In this document: positions 9,168 through 16,863 of the stretch, piece by piece
Layout: every line of letters begins with the position of its first letter
How positions within the stretch are numbered: position 1 is the stretch's first letter
Origin: JAGQRJ01 sp041402045
Lineage (GTDB): Bacteria; Planctomycetota; J058
Reading direction: 5' to 3'
DNA: 64,000 nucleotides
NCBI GenBank assembly: GCA_041402045.1
Contig: JAWKSZ010000030.1
Location: 15,031 to 79,030, forward strand
Program-made: the position numbers and the translations under genes
Notes under the pieces: generated by a model
The model's database searches: none
What the model was told of the DNA's origin: nothing
The model's input: the letters and a program-made list of their open reading frames with translations, nothing else

Positions 9168-9913
9168 TCGCCCGTCCCCTCCGGCGGCGGCTCCTCGCCC
9201 TCGACCGGCGCCGCGGGGTCGCCGTAGAAGCCCTCCTCCTGCAGCGCCTCCTTGGGGTGCGCCCGCGCCCAGGCGTAGGCCTCGGCGGTCTCGCGGGCGG
9301 GTCCGCCGACGGGGATCCACGCGGGGTAGGGCACGAGGTAGTCCACGGTCAGCACCAGGCGGCCCGGGCCGAACTCCGCGGCGTCCTGGGCCAGCTTGTC
9401 GCGCACGCCGTAGGCGTGAGCTGCGGCCCCGCCGAGGCCCACCTCCTGGCTCACGCGCTCGAGGCGCGCGCAGTCCGCCTCGATCTTGTCCAGGACGCCG
9501 AGGCCCCGGGCGTCGATCACGAGCCGGGTCTCGACCGCCTGCAGGGGCACGATCAACAGCGGGGCGAGGAACACGTTCGGGATCGGCTTCCAGGCGTAGC
9601 TGATCTCCTCCAGCGCGGTGTAGGGGATCCACAGCGCGCGCGGGCGATACACGCGGAAGTGCACCTGGAAGCCCTGCTCGTTGCAGCGCAGGGGCGGCGG
9701 CTCCGGCGGCGGCCCCTCGCGCCGCGCGCTGGCGGTCATGTCCACGATCCCCGGCGGGTAGCCCAGGCCCAGGTCCGCCTCGGGGAGGCTGTCCGCGATC
9801 CGCTGGTAGACCGCGCCGCGGGCAGCGGGGTCCTCGGCCTCGGGCGGCGCCTCCACCACCGTGCGGCACCCCACGAAACACAGACAGGCCAGGCCGAGCG
9901 CGAGTGCTCGCAT
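9164..9913 (-). CDS. lipoprotein of unknown function
   Basis: 249 residues with a lipoprotein signal (ALGLACLCFVGCRT, lipobox Cys near residue 16). The mature part has no recognised domain; it contains a hydrophobic stretch (IPNVFLAPLLIVPLQ) and a Pro/Glu-rich C-terminus. GAGGGGGAAT precedes the ATG and a TACACT hexamer stands about 40 bases upstream. It is convergent with the kinase-FGE gene and separated from it only by the MITE-like element. Confidence 0.7.
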   Translation of the reverse strand: MRALALGLACLCFVGCRTVVEAPPEAEDPAARGAVYQRIADSLPEADLGLGYPPGIVDMTASARREGPPPEPPPLRCNEQGFQVHFRVYRPRALWIPYTALEEISYAWKPIPNVFLAPLLIVPLQAVETRLVIDARGLGVLDKIEADCARLERVSQEVGLGGAAAHAYGVRDKLAQDAAEFGPGRLVLTVDYLVPYPAWIPVGGPARETAEAYAWARAHPKEALQEEGFYGDPAAPVEGEEPPPEGTGD

Positions 9914-9973
9914 GCGATTCCCCCTCGGGCCCGAGGCCCGCGCGGGGCACAGTGTATCCGCAATGCCCCCGGC

Positions 9974-10294
9974 TCAGCCCTGGAGCGCCAGGCTCGCCAG
10001 GCCGAGGAGCGCGAGCGCGGCCAGCGCCAGCGGCTCGAGGGGCGCGGCGACGACGTCCACCGCGGCCCGGAGCGCGCGCCGCGCCCCGACCCGCGCGCCC
10101 AGGCGCGGCGTCAGGACGCGGAGCTCTGCGGTCACCCGCCCCGGGCGCAGCTCGACCCCCTCGCAGCCGAAGGTCACGCAGCCCTGGTGGTCGGCGGCGC
10201 ACTCGGCGTGGACCGCGGTGGAGCAGCGCGGGCACTCCCAGGGCGCGAGCGCCCCCTGCTCCTCGAAGCCCTCGCGGCAGTAAGGGCAGTTCAT
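9974..10294 (-). CDS. prokaryotic RING-finger-like membrane protein
   Basis: 106 residues starting MNCPYCREGFEEQ, with ordered metal ligands C-x2-C, then CPRC, then HAEC and CVTFGCEG: a cross-brace pattern as in the Prok-RING families. A single hydrophobic segment at the C-terminus (LEPLALAALALLGLASLAL) anchors it. The ATG overlaps the stop of the upstream 507-residue membrane protein (ATGA), so the pair is translationally coupled. Family proteins are mostly uncharacterised; a ubiquitin-ligase-like role is not implied. Confidence 0.72.
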   Translation of the reverse strand: MNCPYCREGFEEQGALAPWECPRCSTAVHAECAADHQGCVTFGCEGVELRPGRVTAELRVLTPRLGARVGARRALRAAVDVVAAPLEPLALAALALLGLASLALQG

Positions 10295-11814
10295 GCGGCC
10301 TCCAGGCGCTGCTCGCGCCGGATCCCGACCCAGGCCCCCGCGGGCAGTCCGCCGAAGCCGAGGAGCACGAGCACCACGCCCGGACCCAGGGCGCCGAGGC
10401 CCAGGCGCAGCCCGAGCACGCCTCCGGCGCCGAGTGCGGTCAGCGCGAGCCAACGACAGCCGCCAGCCCAGGCGCAGCCGGCGAGGGCCAGCCCCACGCC
10501 GAGGGTGGCCAGGCACGCGGACGGGTCGCCGAGGGCGAGCTCGTGGGACCAGGGCCCCAGGAACAAGAGCGCGCTGACGCCGGCGAGGGGGCGCGGGTCG
10601 TAGCCCCGCACCGCCAGGAGCGCCCCGCAGCCGAGGGCCCCCGCCAGCGCGGGAGCGTCGAGGGGCAGGCCCCAGGCGTGAGCGAGGAAGGTCCCGCTGG
10701 CCCCGGCGAGGAGCGCGCCGTGAGCGACCGTCGCCCCGCGCCTGCGCGCCAGACCGACCAGCGCGAGCGCCACCCCGGCCACGAACAGGAACCCGGCGGC
10801 CTCGACGGGGGTGCGCACGAAGACCAAGGGAGCCCCGGCCACCGCGGCGCCCACGATCCGCAGCGCCGACGCCCGGCGCGGGAGCAGACAGCACGCCCCC
10901 GCGGCCAGGGGCGCCAAGGCGAGGACCGCCAGGGCTTGCCCGCAGGCCGGGGCTCGCCCGAGGAGCGTGGTTTCGGGCAGCACGATCGCGCCGAGCAGGG
11001 TGACCCCCGGGCCCCAGTCGGCCCAGGCGCCGAGGATCGCGCCGCACGCCTGGGCGCCGCGCACGAGCGCGAGCTGCAGCACCAGGGCCAGGGGGAGGTA
11101 GGCCACGAGGGGCGGCTCCTGGCCTGCGGTCCACAGCGCGTGCCAGAGCAGCGCCGGGAGCGCGAGCAGGGCCACCCCGCGCGCGGCGTAGGCCGTGAGC
11201 CGGCTGCGCAAGGGGCGCGCCGGAGCGAGGGTCCCGAGCCCGAGCACCAGGGGCACGAGCAGGAGCGCGAGCCCCCACCACGCCCCCAGCGCGGCGAGGC
11301 GCCCTTCGGCGAAGGCGCCCTGGGCGCCAAAGGCCAGGCCGTGGGCCAGGAGCGGGAAGCCCACGGCGGCCAGGGCGTAGAGCCCGTGGTCGAGCCCGCG
11401 CTCCCAGGGCGCGAGAGGCAGCCCGACCCGCCGCACCACGAGCTCGCCCGCGCCGACCACGAAGCCCGTGACCGCGAGCCCCAACAGCGCGGCGGCCAGC
11501 GGGTCGCCGCCGTCGACCGCGTAGCTCGTGACCACGAAGGGCAGGGCGTAGCGGAACACGGTCGCCACCCGCAGCGCCGAGGCGGTCTCGTAGAGCACGC
11601 GCCGCGGCCAGAGCACCCAGCCCGCGAGCCCGAGCAGGGTGGCCAGGAACGCGGCGATCACCCCCAGGCCCGCGGCGATCCCCAGCAGGTTGGCGGCGTC
11701 GGCCTCCTCCTCCCCCGAGAGCGTCCACAGCCCGAGGGCCAGGAGCAGGGTCGAGAGCGGAAAGGACGGGTTCTTGCGACAGGTGAAGGCGAGCCAGCGC
11801 CGGAGCGGGTCCAT
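10291..11814 (-). CDS. polytopic integral membrane protein, unknown
   Basis: 507 residues, almost entirely hydrophobic helices rich in Leu, Ala and Gly, with roughly 14-16 possible transmembrane spans and short Arg-containing loops. No transporter signature is recognised. AGGAGG precedes the ATG. It is coupled to the downstream RING-like protein by a four-base overlap, which suggests they work together at the membrane. It begins 51 bases after the NADAR lipoprotein gene and may be the distal part of the lgt operon. Confidence 0.7.
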   Translation of the reverse strand: MDPLRRWLAFTCRKNPSFPLSTLLLALGLWTLSGEEEADAANLLGIAAGLGVIAAFLATLLGLAGWVLWPRRVLYETASALRVATVFRYALPFVVTSYAVDGGDPLAAALLGLAVTGFVVGAGELVVRRVGLPLAPWERGLDHGLYALAAVGFPLLAHGLAFGAQGAFAEGRLAALGAWWGLALLLVPLVLGLGTLAPARPLRSRLTAYAARGVALLALPALLWHALWTAGQEPPLVAYLPLALVLQLALVRGAQACGAILGAWADWGPGVTLLGAIVLPETTLLGRAPACGQALAVLALAPLAAGACCLLPRRASALRIVGAAVAGAPLVFVRTPVEAAGFLFVAGVALALVGLARRRGATVAHGALLAGASGTFLAHAWGLPLDAPALAGALGCGALLAVRGYDPRPLAGVSALLFLGPWSHELALGDPSACLATLGVGLALAGCAWAGGCRWLALTALGAGGVLGLRLGLGALGPGVVLVLLGFGGLPAGAWVGIRREQRLEAA

Positions 11815-11865
11815 GGGCCTCCTGACCTCGGTGCAAGGAGGACTACGCGCGACCCGCGCGCTGGT

Positions 11866-12549
11866 TCACTCCTGCGGCGCGTGGAAGGTCCCCGCCTGCA
11901 GCTCGTCGCGCAGGAGCATGTAGATCCGGTAGTAGCCCCAGGCCTTGGTCCCGTCGGCGTCCTCGTGGTGGTCGGCGCGCAGCACGAGGTCCCCGGTGGC
12001 GAGCACGACCTCGCGCACCTCGGGGTTCTGGTCGATCTTGCAGCGGGTGGCGTCGACGATCAGCGCGTAGTGGCGCTCGACGTCGGCGCCCTTGTAGCGG
12101 ATCCGCTCGCCCTCGAAGCTGACCCAGTCGATCCCGTGGGCGTCCATGACCTCCTCGGCCGCGACCCCTGCCGAGTGCGCGTCGAAGGCGACCATGGCCG
12201 CGACCTCCGCCCGGGTGTGCGTCCACCCCGGGAGCGCCGCGCGCGGGTCGTCCGGCCCCTCCGGATACTTCATGCACTGCCAGAAGCCCTCGAGGCTCGC
12301 GTAGCGCTGCCCGCGATACGTGAACGGCGTGGCCGCGAAGTTCGAGAGCAGGCCCAGCTCGTTGCGCTTGGAGAGGATCACCTCCCCCGCGCCCGCGGCC
12401 TGGGGCAGGATCTCCCAGGCCGGCACCTGGCAGTCGGTCACGGGCTCCCACCAACGGGCGGGGTAGTCGGCGCGCTCGGGGTAGGCGTCGGGGGTGCTGC
12501 TGCAGGCGCAGCCCAGGAGCGTCAGGGCCAGGAGCCAGCGGTGCGTCAC
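11866..12549 (-). CDS. exported NADAR (YbiA-like) domain lipoprotein
   Basis: 227 residues from a GTG at 12549 (GGAAGGG upstream). The start is a lipoprotein signal with lipobox LLGCACSS. The mature domain carries NADAR hallmarks: LSNFAATPFTYRGQRYASLE, FWQCMKYP, a middle helix AGVAAEEVMDAHGI and a C-terminal LVLRADHHEDADGTKAWGYY. Cytosolic relatives are N-glycosidases acting on riboflavin intermediates or ADP-ribosylated bases; a secreted lipid-anchored form is unusual. The GTG overlaps the preceding stop by GTGA, so it is coupled to the operon that starts with lgt. Confidence 0.78.
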   Translation of the reverse strand: MTHRWLLALTLLGCACSSTPDAYPERADYPARWWEPVTDCQVPAWEILPQAAGAGEVILSKRNELGLLSNFAATPFTYRGQRYASLEGFWQCMKYPEGPDDPRAALPGWTHTRAEVAAMVAFDAHSAGVAAEEVMDAHGIDWVSFEGERIRYKGADVERHYALIVDATRCKIDQNPEVREVVLATGDLVLRADHHEDADGTKAWGYYRIYMLLRDELQAGTFHAPQE

Positions 12550-13018
12550 GGAGTGGTCCCTTCCGAGGAGGCGGGCGGGCCGGTGTAGCGCGCCAGCGCG
12601 GAGAGGCGAGTGAAGGCCCAGGCCTCGACCGCGAAGCCCACGACCTGGGCCAGGATCCAGGCCAGGACCAGGGCCAGGAGGTCGAGGCCCACGGACGTCC
12701 CCCCGAGCACGACGACCACCGCCGCGAAGGCGCGCAGTGGCCACAGCCCGAGTGAACAGCCCGAAGCGGTCCCAGGGCAGGTCGAGGCCTTGACCGCCCC
12801 CACGAGCCAGGTCGCGGTGAAGGCCAGCCGCGACCCCGGCGCCCAGAGCGATCGAAAGGCGTGCGCGTGTCGTCCCCAGGCACGAGGGCCGCGGCGACCA
12901 GGCCCAGCCCTGCCGCCGCTACGAGGACCCCCAGCCCGCGGCGCAGGATCGACGCGCGCTCCGCCGCAGGGAGCTCGAGGTGCGCGGGACCGCTGAGGGC
13001 GTAGCTGGCCGGGGTCAC
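12546..13018 (-). CDS. small membrane protein, frameshifted
   Basis: The GTG at 13018 overlaps the stop of the ArsC-like gene (GTGA). The first part reads TPASYALSGPAHLELPAAERASI and then a hydrophobic helix (GLGVLVAAAGLGLVAAALVPG). A frame change near 12850 leads to a second half with two further hydrophobic helices (AFAAVVVVLGGTSVG and LLALVLAWILAQVVGF) that ends at 12546. One or more indels near 12760-12800 may also exist. Repaired it would be about 157 residues with three helices. No family is recognised. Confidence 0.5.
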
Positions 13019-13362
13019 GCCAGCAGGTCGCGCAGCGCCTGCTCGTCCTTCCCCACCACCGCCTGGGCCCCGCTGAGGGTGATCGGACGGCGGAGCAGGT
13101 TCGGCTCCTCCAGCACGGCCTGGGTGAACGCGCTCGGGCTCGGCGGCGTCTCCTTCCACCCTTGCTCCTTCACCCGCTTGTGGCGCGTGTTCATGACGGC
13201 CGCCACGCCGCCGGCGGTATCCAGGATCCGCTCGACCTCGCTCGAGGTCAGGGGGTCCTTGGCGTAGTTACGTTCGCTGACGTCCGGGGCGAGTTCGCGC
13301 ACGAGACCTCGCGCGCTGCGGCAGGACGTTCAGGTGCTCTTGTAGAAGTAGGTCACGCTCAT
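13015..13362 (-). CDS. ArsC/Spx-family thioredoxin-fold reductase, probable selenoprotein (UGA at catalytic Cys)
   Basis: The ATG at 13362 (AGGAGT upstream) reads MSVTYFYKST, then an in-frame TGA (13330-13332), then TSCRSARGLVRELAPDVSER and on to a normal stop at 13015. The whole reads as a 115-residue ArsC-like protein with no frame change. The family consensus at this place is C-x-x-C or C-x-x-S with the first Cys catalytic, so UGA sits exactly at the redox residue, giving U-T-S-C. A hairpin with GGUC loop follows 13 bases after the UGA (see separate entry). The start overlaps the DUF423 stop (ATGA). Likely a selenocysteine-containing arsenate- or thiol-disulfide reductase; a TGC-to-TGA error is the alternative. 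Confidence 0.75.
13297..13316 (-). promoter_or_regulatory. bacterial SECIS-like hairpin in the ArsC-like coding sequence
   Basis: Downstream of the in-frame UGA the mRNA can form an eight-pair stem (one G-U pair) closing a GGUC tetraloop at 13305-13308. The top A-GGUC-U matches the apex of the E. coli fdhF SECIS element that SelB recognises. The loop lies about 21 bases after the UGA, within the spacing seen for bacterial SECIS elements. Confidence 0.65.
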
Positions 13363-13769
13363 GGGTCGACTCCTGGCGCCGGGCTCGTCCCCGCGCCGAG
13401 GGCACAGGCTATCCAGCCCGCGAGCAGGAGCAAACCCCCGAGCGGAGTGATCGCCCCCAGCCAGCGCAGGTCGGTGAGCACCAGCAGCCACAGCGTGCCC
13501 GAGAACACCGCGCTCCCCGCGAGGAACAGCCAGGTCGCCGCCGTGAGCGCCTTGCTCGCCAGCCGCGCCCGCAAGGACGCCAGCGCCAGGAGCGCGAGGG
13601 CGTGGGCCAGGGCGTAGTCGCAGCCGGTCTCCCACACGTCGAGCAGATACGCGGCGCGCTCGGCGTCGTGGCGCCCGGCGAGGTAGGGCTTCAGCCCGTG
13701 AGCGCCGAAGGCGCCCAGGGCGACGGCGACGAAGCCGAGGGCTCCTGCCAGGATCAGCGCGCGGCGCAC
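13359..13769 (-). CDS. DUF423 (YgdD-like) membrane protein
   Basis: 136 residues with four hydrophobic helices. The N-terminal GALGFVAVALGAFGAHGLKPYL and the Trp/Glu-containing loop LLDVWETGCDYALAHALAL are diagnostic of DUF423. The function is unknown in the family. It starts two bases after the lgt stop and its own stop overlaps the start of the ArsC-like gene, placing it firmly in the lgt operon. Confidence 0.85.
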   Translation of the reverse strand: MRRALILAGALGFVAVALGAFGAHGLKPYLAGRHDAERAAYLLDVWETGCDYALAHALALLALASLRARLASKALTAATWLFLAGSAVFSGTLWLLVLTDLRWLGAITPLGGLLLLAGWIACALGAGTSPAPGVDP

Positions 13770-13771
13770 GC

Positions 13772-14731
13772 CTAGGCCTGCTCTTCGCCCTTGGGCTCGG
13801 CGGGCGCCTCCGGCTCCTCGGGAGCGGTCTCCTGGGCCAGCTCCTTGGCGGCCTGGGCGGGCTCACCCGCCTTGGGGTCGTTGGGCGCGAGCTGATCGTC
13901 GGAGACGGGGTGGGTGTAGAACCACCCGAAGGCGAGCAGCCCCACCGGGAGCAGCGCCAGCGCGATCCCCTGGCTGGTGGCGAGCTGGAACGACTCGCCC
14001 TTGTAAATGAACCCGCGGATCTCGTCGCCGCGGGTGAACTCCACGAGGAAGCGGTGGATCGCATACAGAATGAAGTAGAGCGAAGCCCCGCAGCCGGCGT
14101 AGCGCACCAGCTTCTTGCGCACGCTGAACAGGATCCCGAAGATCACCCAGTTGCCCAGACTCATGAGCAGTTGGCTCGGGAGGAGCGGCTTGCCCTTGAA
14201 CGCCTCGGGCAGGAGCGCGTCGGGGCTGGTGAAGGTCACCGTCGCCCACTCGGGCCAGCTCGACTCGGGGGTCCACACCCGGCCGAAGTCGTCGCCCACG
14301 AGGAAGCAGCCGATCCGCCCCACCGCGTGCCCCAGGGGCAGGCTCATGGCGTAGATATCGGCCATCATGCGCGTGTTCAGCTTGAGCGTGCGGTTGCGCC
14401 AGAGGTAGTAGCCGGTGGCCGTGATCGGCCCCGCGTACCACACCAGCCCGCCGTTGCGCAGGTTGACCGTGTTGATCAGCATGCCGATCACGCTCGTGCC
14501 CGGCGGGTTCATGTCGCTCCAGTTCATGGCCACGAACAGGAGCCGGGTGCCGATCAGCCCCGCCAGGAACACCTCGATCGCGAAGTTGACGGTGACCTCG
14601 GGGTCGAGCCCGCGGCGCTTGCTCTCGAAGCTGATGTACTGCAGCGAGAGCATGACCGAGGCGAGGGTCATGACCGCGAAGGAGTAGATCGGGAAGTCGA
14701 TCACCGGGATCGTGAACAGGATCGGGTGCAT
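13772..14731 (-). CDS. lgt: phosphatidylglycerol-prolipoprotein diacylglyceryl transferase
   Basis: 319 residues with about seven transmembrane helices. It transfers diacylglycerol from phosphatidylglycerol to the lipobox Cys of prolipoproteins. The Lgt signature LGHAVGRIGCFLVGDDFG lies in the middle, preceded by GGLVWYAGPITATGYYLW. The C-terminal helix region FILYAIHRFLVEFTRGDE contains further conserved Arg/Glu. A Glu/Pro/Ala-rich cytosolic tail of about 40 residues is extra. The start at 14731 (MHPILFTIPVIDFPIYSF) matches the usual N-terminus; an upstream in-frame ATG would add 22 residues without homology. First gene of a five-gene operon; several window genes encode lipobox proteins it would process. 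Confidence 0.93.
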   Translation of the reverse strand: MHPILFTIPVIDFPIYSFAVMTLASVMLSLQYISFESKRRGLDPEVTVNFAIEVFLAGLIGTRLLFVAMNWSDMNPPGTSVIGMLINTVNLRNGGLVWYAGPITATGYYLWRNRTLKLNTRMMADIYAMSLPLGHAVGRIGCFLVGDDFGRVWTPESSWPEWATVTFTSPDALLPEAFKGKPLLPSQLLMSLGNWVIFGILFSVRKKLVRYAGCGASLYFILYAIHRFLVEFTRGDEIRGFIYKGESFQLATSQGIALALLPVGLLAFGWFYTHPVSDDQLAPNDPKAGEPAQAAKELAQETAPEEPEAPAEPKGEEQA

Positions 14732-14748
14732 GCTGGCTCCGGGCGCGG

Positions 14749-14754
14749 ATTCTA
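14749..14754 (-). promoter_or_regulatory. -10-like TAGAAT upstream of lgt
   Basis: GCTAGAAT on the reverse strand, 17 bases before the lgt ATG. This leaves room for a short leader with CGGAG as ribosome-binding site. Confidence 0.45.
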
Positions 14755-14884
14755 GCCCGGATCCCTCGCAGCGAGCCGATCGATTTGAGTGGGGCACAGC
14801 GGGACACCCTCACGCCTCGACCGACGTGGAGGCATGGAGGTGGGGCTGCGGCCGGAGTGGCGACGGAGCCAGTGGCTCCGCGCG

Positions 14885-15250
14885 GAGCGAGGGGCGGAGC
14901 GAGCGAGCGGGCGGAGCGGGCGGCGGAGCGGAGCGCGGGCGGAGCGCGTGCGAAGCGGAGCGAGCGGGCGGAGCGCGGGCGAAGCGGAGCGAGCGGGCGG
15001 AGCGGAGCAGGAAGGCGGAGCGCGGGCGAAGGCGCGGGCGCGGGCGAAGCGGAGCGAGCGGGCGGGCGCGGGCGAAGCGGAGCGCGAGGGGCGGGCGGAG
15101 CGAGCGGGCGGAGCGCGGGCGAAGCGGAGCGCGGGCGAAGCGGAGCGGCGGGCGGAGCGCGGGCGAAGCGGGCGCGAGCGGAGGCAGGCGGGCGAGCGGG
15201 CGGAGCGGAGCGAGCGGGCGGAGGCAGGCGAGCGGGCGGGCGAAAGCATG
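14885..15250. repeat. purine-rich GCGGAGC/GCGAAGC irregular repeat array
   Basis: About 370 bases built of short overlapping units such as GCGGAGC, GCGAGCGGGC and GCGGGCGAAGC, with almost no T on the top strand. The heptamer GCGAAGC occurs about seven times and GCGGAGC many more. Units vary in order and spacing, so it is neither a classical tandem repeat nor a CRISPR array. Open frames through it are caused by the lack of T. It fills the space between lgt and the hairpins after the metallophosphoesterase gene. Confidence 0.85.
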
Positions 15251-15376
15251 AGCGGGCAGAAGCCCGCGAATGTCCCGCGCGACCGCGCGGGACGAGGCCC
15301 GTCCCCGGGCCTCCCCGCGTGAGCGGCGAAGCCGCGAACGCGCCCTGTGGGGTGAGGGCGAGGGGCTTTGCCCCGA
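15251..15376. repeat. cluster of four perfect palindromic hairpins
   Basis: Successive hairpins lie at 15252-15267 (GCGGGC arms), 15272-15293 (ten-base arms), 15294-15313 (GAGGCCCG arms) and 15362-15374 (GGGGC arms). No coding sequence is seen. They may be transcript-end structures or small dispersed palindromes. Confidence 0.55.
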
Positions 15377-15382
15377 GCCCGA

Positions 15383-15403
15383 GGGGGTCTGGGACAGACC
15401 CCC
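15383..15403 (-). terminator. hairpin terminator after the metallophosphoesterase gene
   Basis: Nine-base arms GGGGGTCTG/CAGACCCCC with a three-base loop begin five bases past the stop codon of the leftward gene. No U-tract follows. Confidence 0.55.
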
Positions 15404-15408
15404 TAGGA

Positions 15409-16719
15409 TTACAGCAGCTCGCCTTCGATCTCTTGCTCGGCGCTGTCGGGGTAGAGCGGGTGCAGCTCCTCGGCCAGCGCCTCCGAGGTCTCGTAGCGCT
15501 TGGCCTTGTCGAAGGCCACGTAGCGCGCCTTGGGGTGCTGCGAGTCCACGATCAGGTGTCGCTTGTTCTTGACGGTGAACCCGTGGCTGGTCGGGGTGTG
15601 CCCGCAGAGCATGACGTCGACCTCGAGCCGGTCGGCGAACTCCTCGGCCACCTCGTCGCCGTACTCGCGCCCGTTGACCAGGGCCACGATCGGCTTGAGC
15701 TTGTTGAACGGCTGCCCGGCGGAGGTCTCGGTGAGGTAGGTCCGGCTGAGGCTGGGAATGAACGGGCGCTTGGGCGTGGAGTGGCTCATGAACACGCCGT
15801 TGGGCGAGAAGATCGCGGCGGGCATGTCGCCAATGAACTCGCGGTAGGCCTCGAGCACGTCCTCGTAGCGCCCGCGATACATGTAGGCCATGCCGCGGAA
15901 CAGGTAGCGATTGAGGAACTTCCCGCCCTTGACCAGCTCGCGCCGCAGGTTCAGCGCCAGGTCGTGGTTGCCGAGCATGTAGTAGACCTGGCCCGGGTGC
16001 GCGACCATGAGCTTGATCGCCTCCATGATCGCCACGAAGCTCAGGTCGCGGTTGTCGGCGGTGATCAGCCGCGCGTGCACGATCTCCTGCAGGATCAGGG
16101 TGCGCTGAGGGTTGTGCTTCAGGTCCGCGAGCTGGGCGAGGCGCTTGAGGTTGTTCACGTTGCCGTGCAGGTCGCCGGCCAGCCACACGTCGCCGGGCCC
16201 CTCGGGGAGCATGACCGCGCGCCCATGGACGTGGGGGTCCTGGTCGCGGAGCAGCTTGGCCTTGTGGATCAGCGCGATCGCCTCGTCGGCCTGGCTGACC
16301 TCGAGTCGCGCGGTGGAGGCCGCCCGCGCCAGCCCGGCGATCTCGTCGATCACCCCCTGGGCGGCGGTGTCCTTGAGCGCGCCGGCCTTGGTCAGCACGC
16401 GCAGGGCCTGCTTGCCGCCGTGGGCGAGGTTGTAGCTGCGGGCGATCTCGAGGGCCTTGGGGTAGTTGCGCCGGTTGATCAGCTCCATGAAGAGCACGGT
16501 CGCGGCCCGGGTCACGTAGGCGTCGCCGAGGTCGTATTCCTTGGCGCACTTGAGGCTGATATCCGGGCGCCCGCTCTTGAGGTCGGCCTCGTAGGCCCGG
16601 CGCGCGACGTCCCGGGCCTGGTCCTTGCCCAGGCGCATGCGCTTGATGATGCTCTTCGCCTGCTCGTATTCGCTGGCAGAGCGACGGATCCGGCCGGATT
16701 CTCCTCCTGCGACGCCCAT
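15409..16719 (-). CDS. calcineurin-like metallophosphoesterase with N-terminal helical domain
   Basis: 436 residues from an ATG at 16719 (GAGGT upstream; earlier in-frame starts lack support). The first 170 residues are helical and Lys/Arg-rich with TPR-like pattern (RMRLGKDQARDVARRAYE, AATVLFMELINRRNYPKALE). The C-terminal half has metallophosphoesterase motifs: WLAGDLHGNVNNL, MLGNHDLAL, SHSTPK and LCGHTPTSHGF. Family enzymes hydrolyse phosphoesters with a dimetal centre; the substrate is unknown. The arrangement resembles Ser/Thr-phosphatase-like enzymes carrying a protein-binding domain. Divergent from the LMW phosphatase gene. Confidence 0.83.
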   Translation of the reverse strand: MGVAGGESGRIRRSASEYEQAKSIIKRMRLGKDQARDVARRAYEADLKSGRPDISLKCAKEYDLGDAYVTRAATVLFMELINRRNYPKALEIARSYNLAHGGKQALRVLTKAGALKDTAAQGVIDEIAGLARAASTARLEVSQADEAIALIHKAKLLRDQDPHVHGRAVMLPEGPGDVWLAGDLHGNVNNLKRLAQLADLKHNPQRTLILQEIVHARLITADNRDLSFVAIMEAIKLMVAHPGQVYYMLGNHDLALNLRRELVKGGKFLNRYLFRGMAYMYRGRYEDVLEAYREFIGDMPAAIFSPNGVFMSHSTPKRPFIPSLSRTYLTETSAGQPFNKLKPIVALVNGREYGDEVAEEFADRLEVDVMLCGHTPTSHGFTVKNKRHLIVDSQHPKARYVAFDKAKRYETSEALAEELHPLYPDSAEQEIEGELL

Positions 16720-16838
16720 GAGACCTCGACGCACCTCCCGGGAGCTGGCTTGCGCGGTGTCGTCCAGGGTAGGTCGGGGGCTCACCCCGCGCCATGCGCA
16801 TGACCGACGGGGGTTTAGGGGGCGGCCGGGAGCAGGGC

Positions 16839-16844
16839 TATACT
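16839..16844 (+). promoter_or_regulatory. -10-like TATACT for the LMW phosphatase gene
   Basis: GCTATACT 19 bases before the ATG at 16864, followed by GGAGGG as ribosome-binding site. It is the most sigma70-like -10 in the window. Confidence 0.55.
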
Positions 16845-16863
16845 CGCCGCCCGGAGGGCCCGC

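Noticed and set aside
9033..10235. Reverse-strand frame extending through the MITE-like element
   Set aside because: It is out of frame with the lipoprotein gene and shows only Arg/Pro/Gly-rich sequence; the lipoprotein frame has a signal peptide and better codon use.
13330..13332. Reading the TGA as a true stop with a new start at 13302
   Set aside because: A protein beginning MRELAP would lack the whole active site and first strand of the thioredoxin-like fold, while the upstream codons restore it in the same frame with a good ribosome-binding site.
14785..15320. Open frames through the GCGGAGC array
   Set aside because: They exist only because the top strand has almost no T; the translations are Arg/Gly/Ala/Glu monotony without start signals or conservation.
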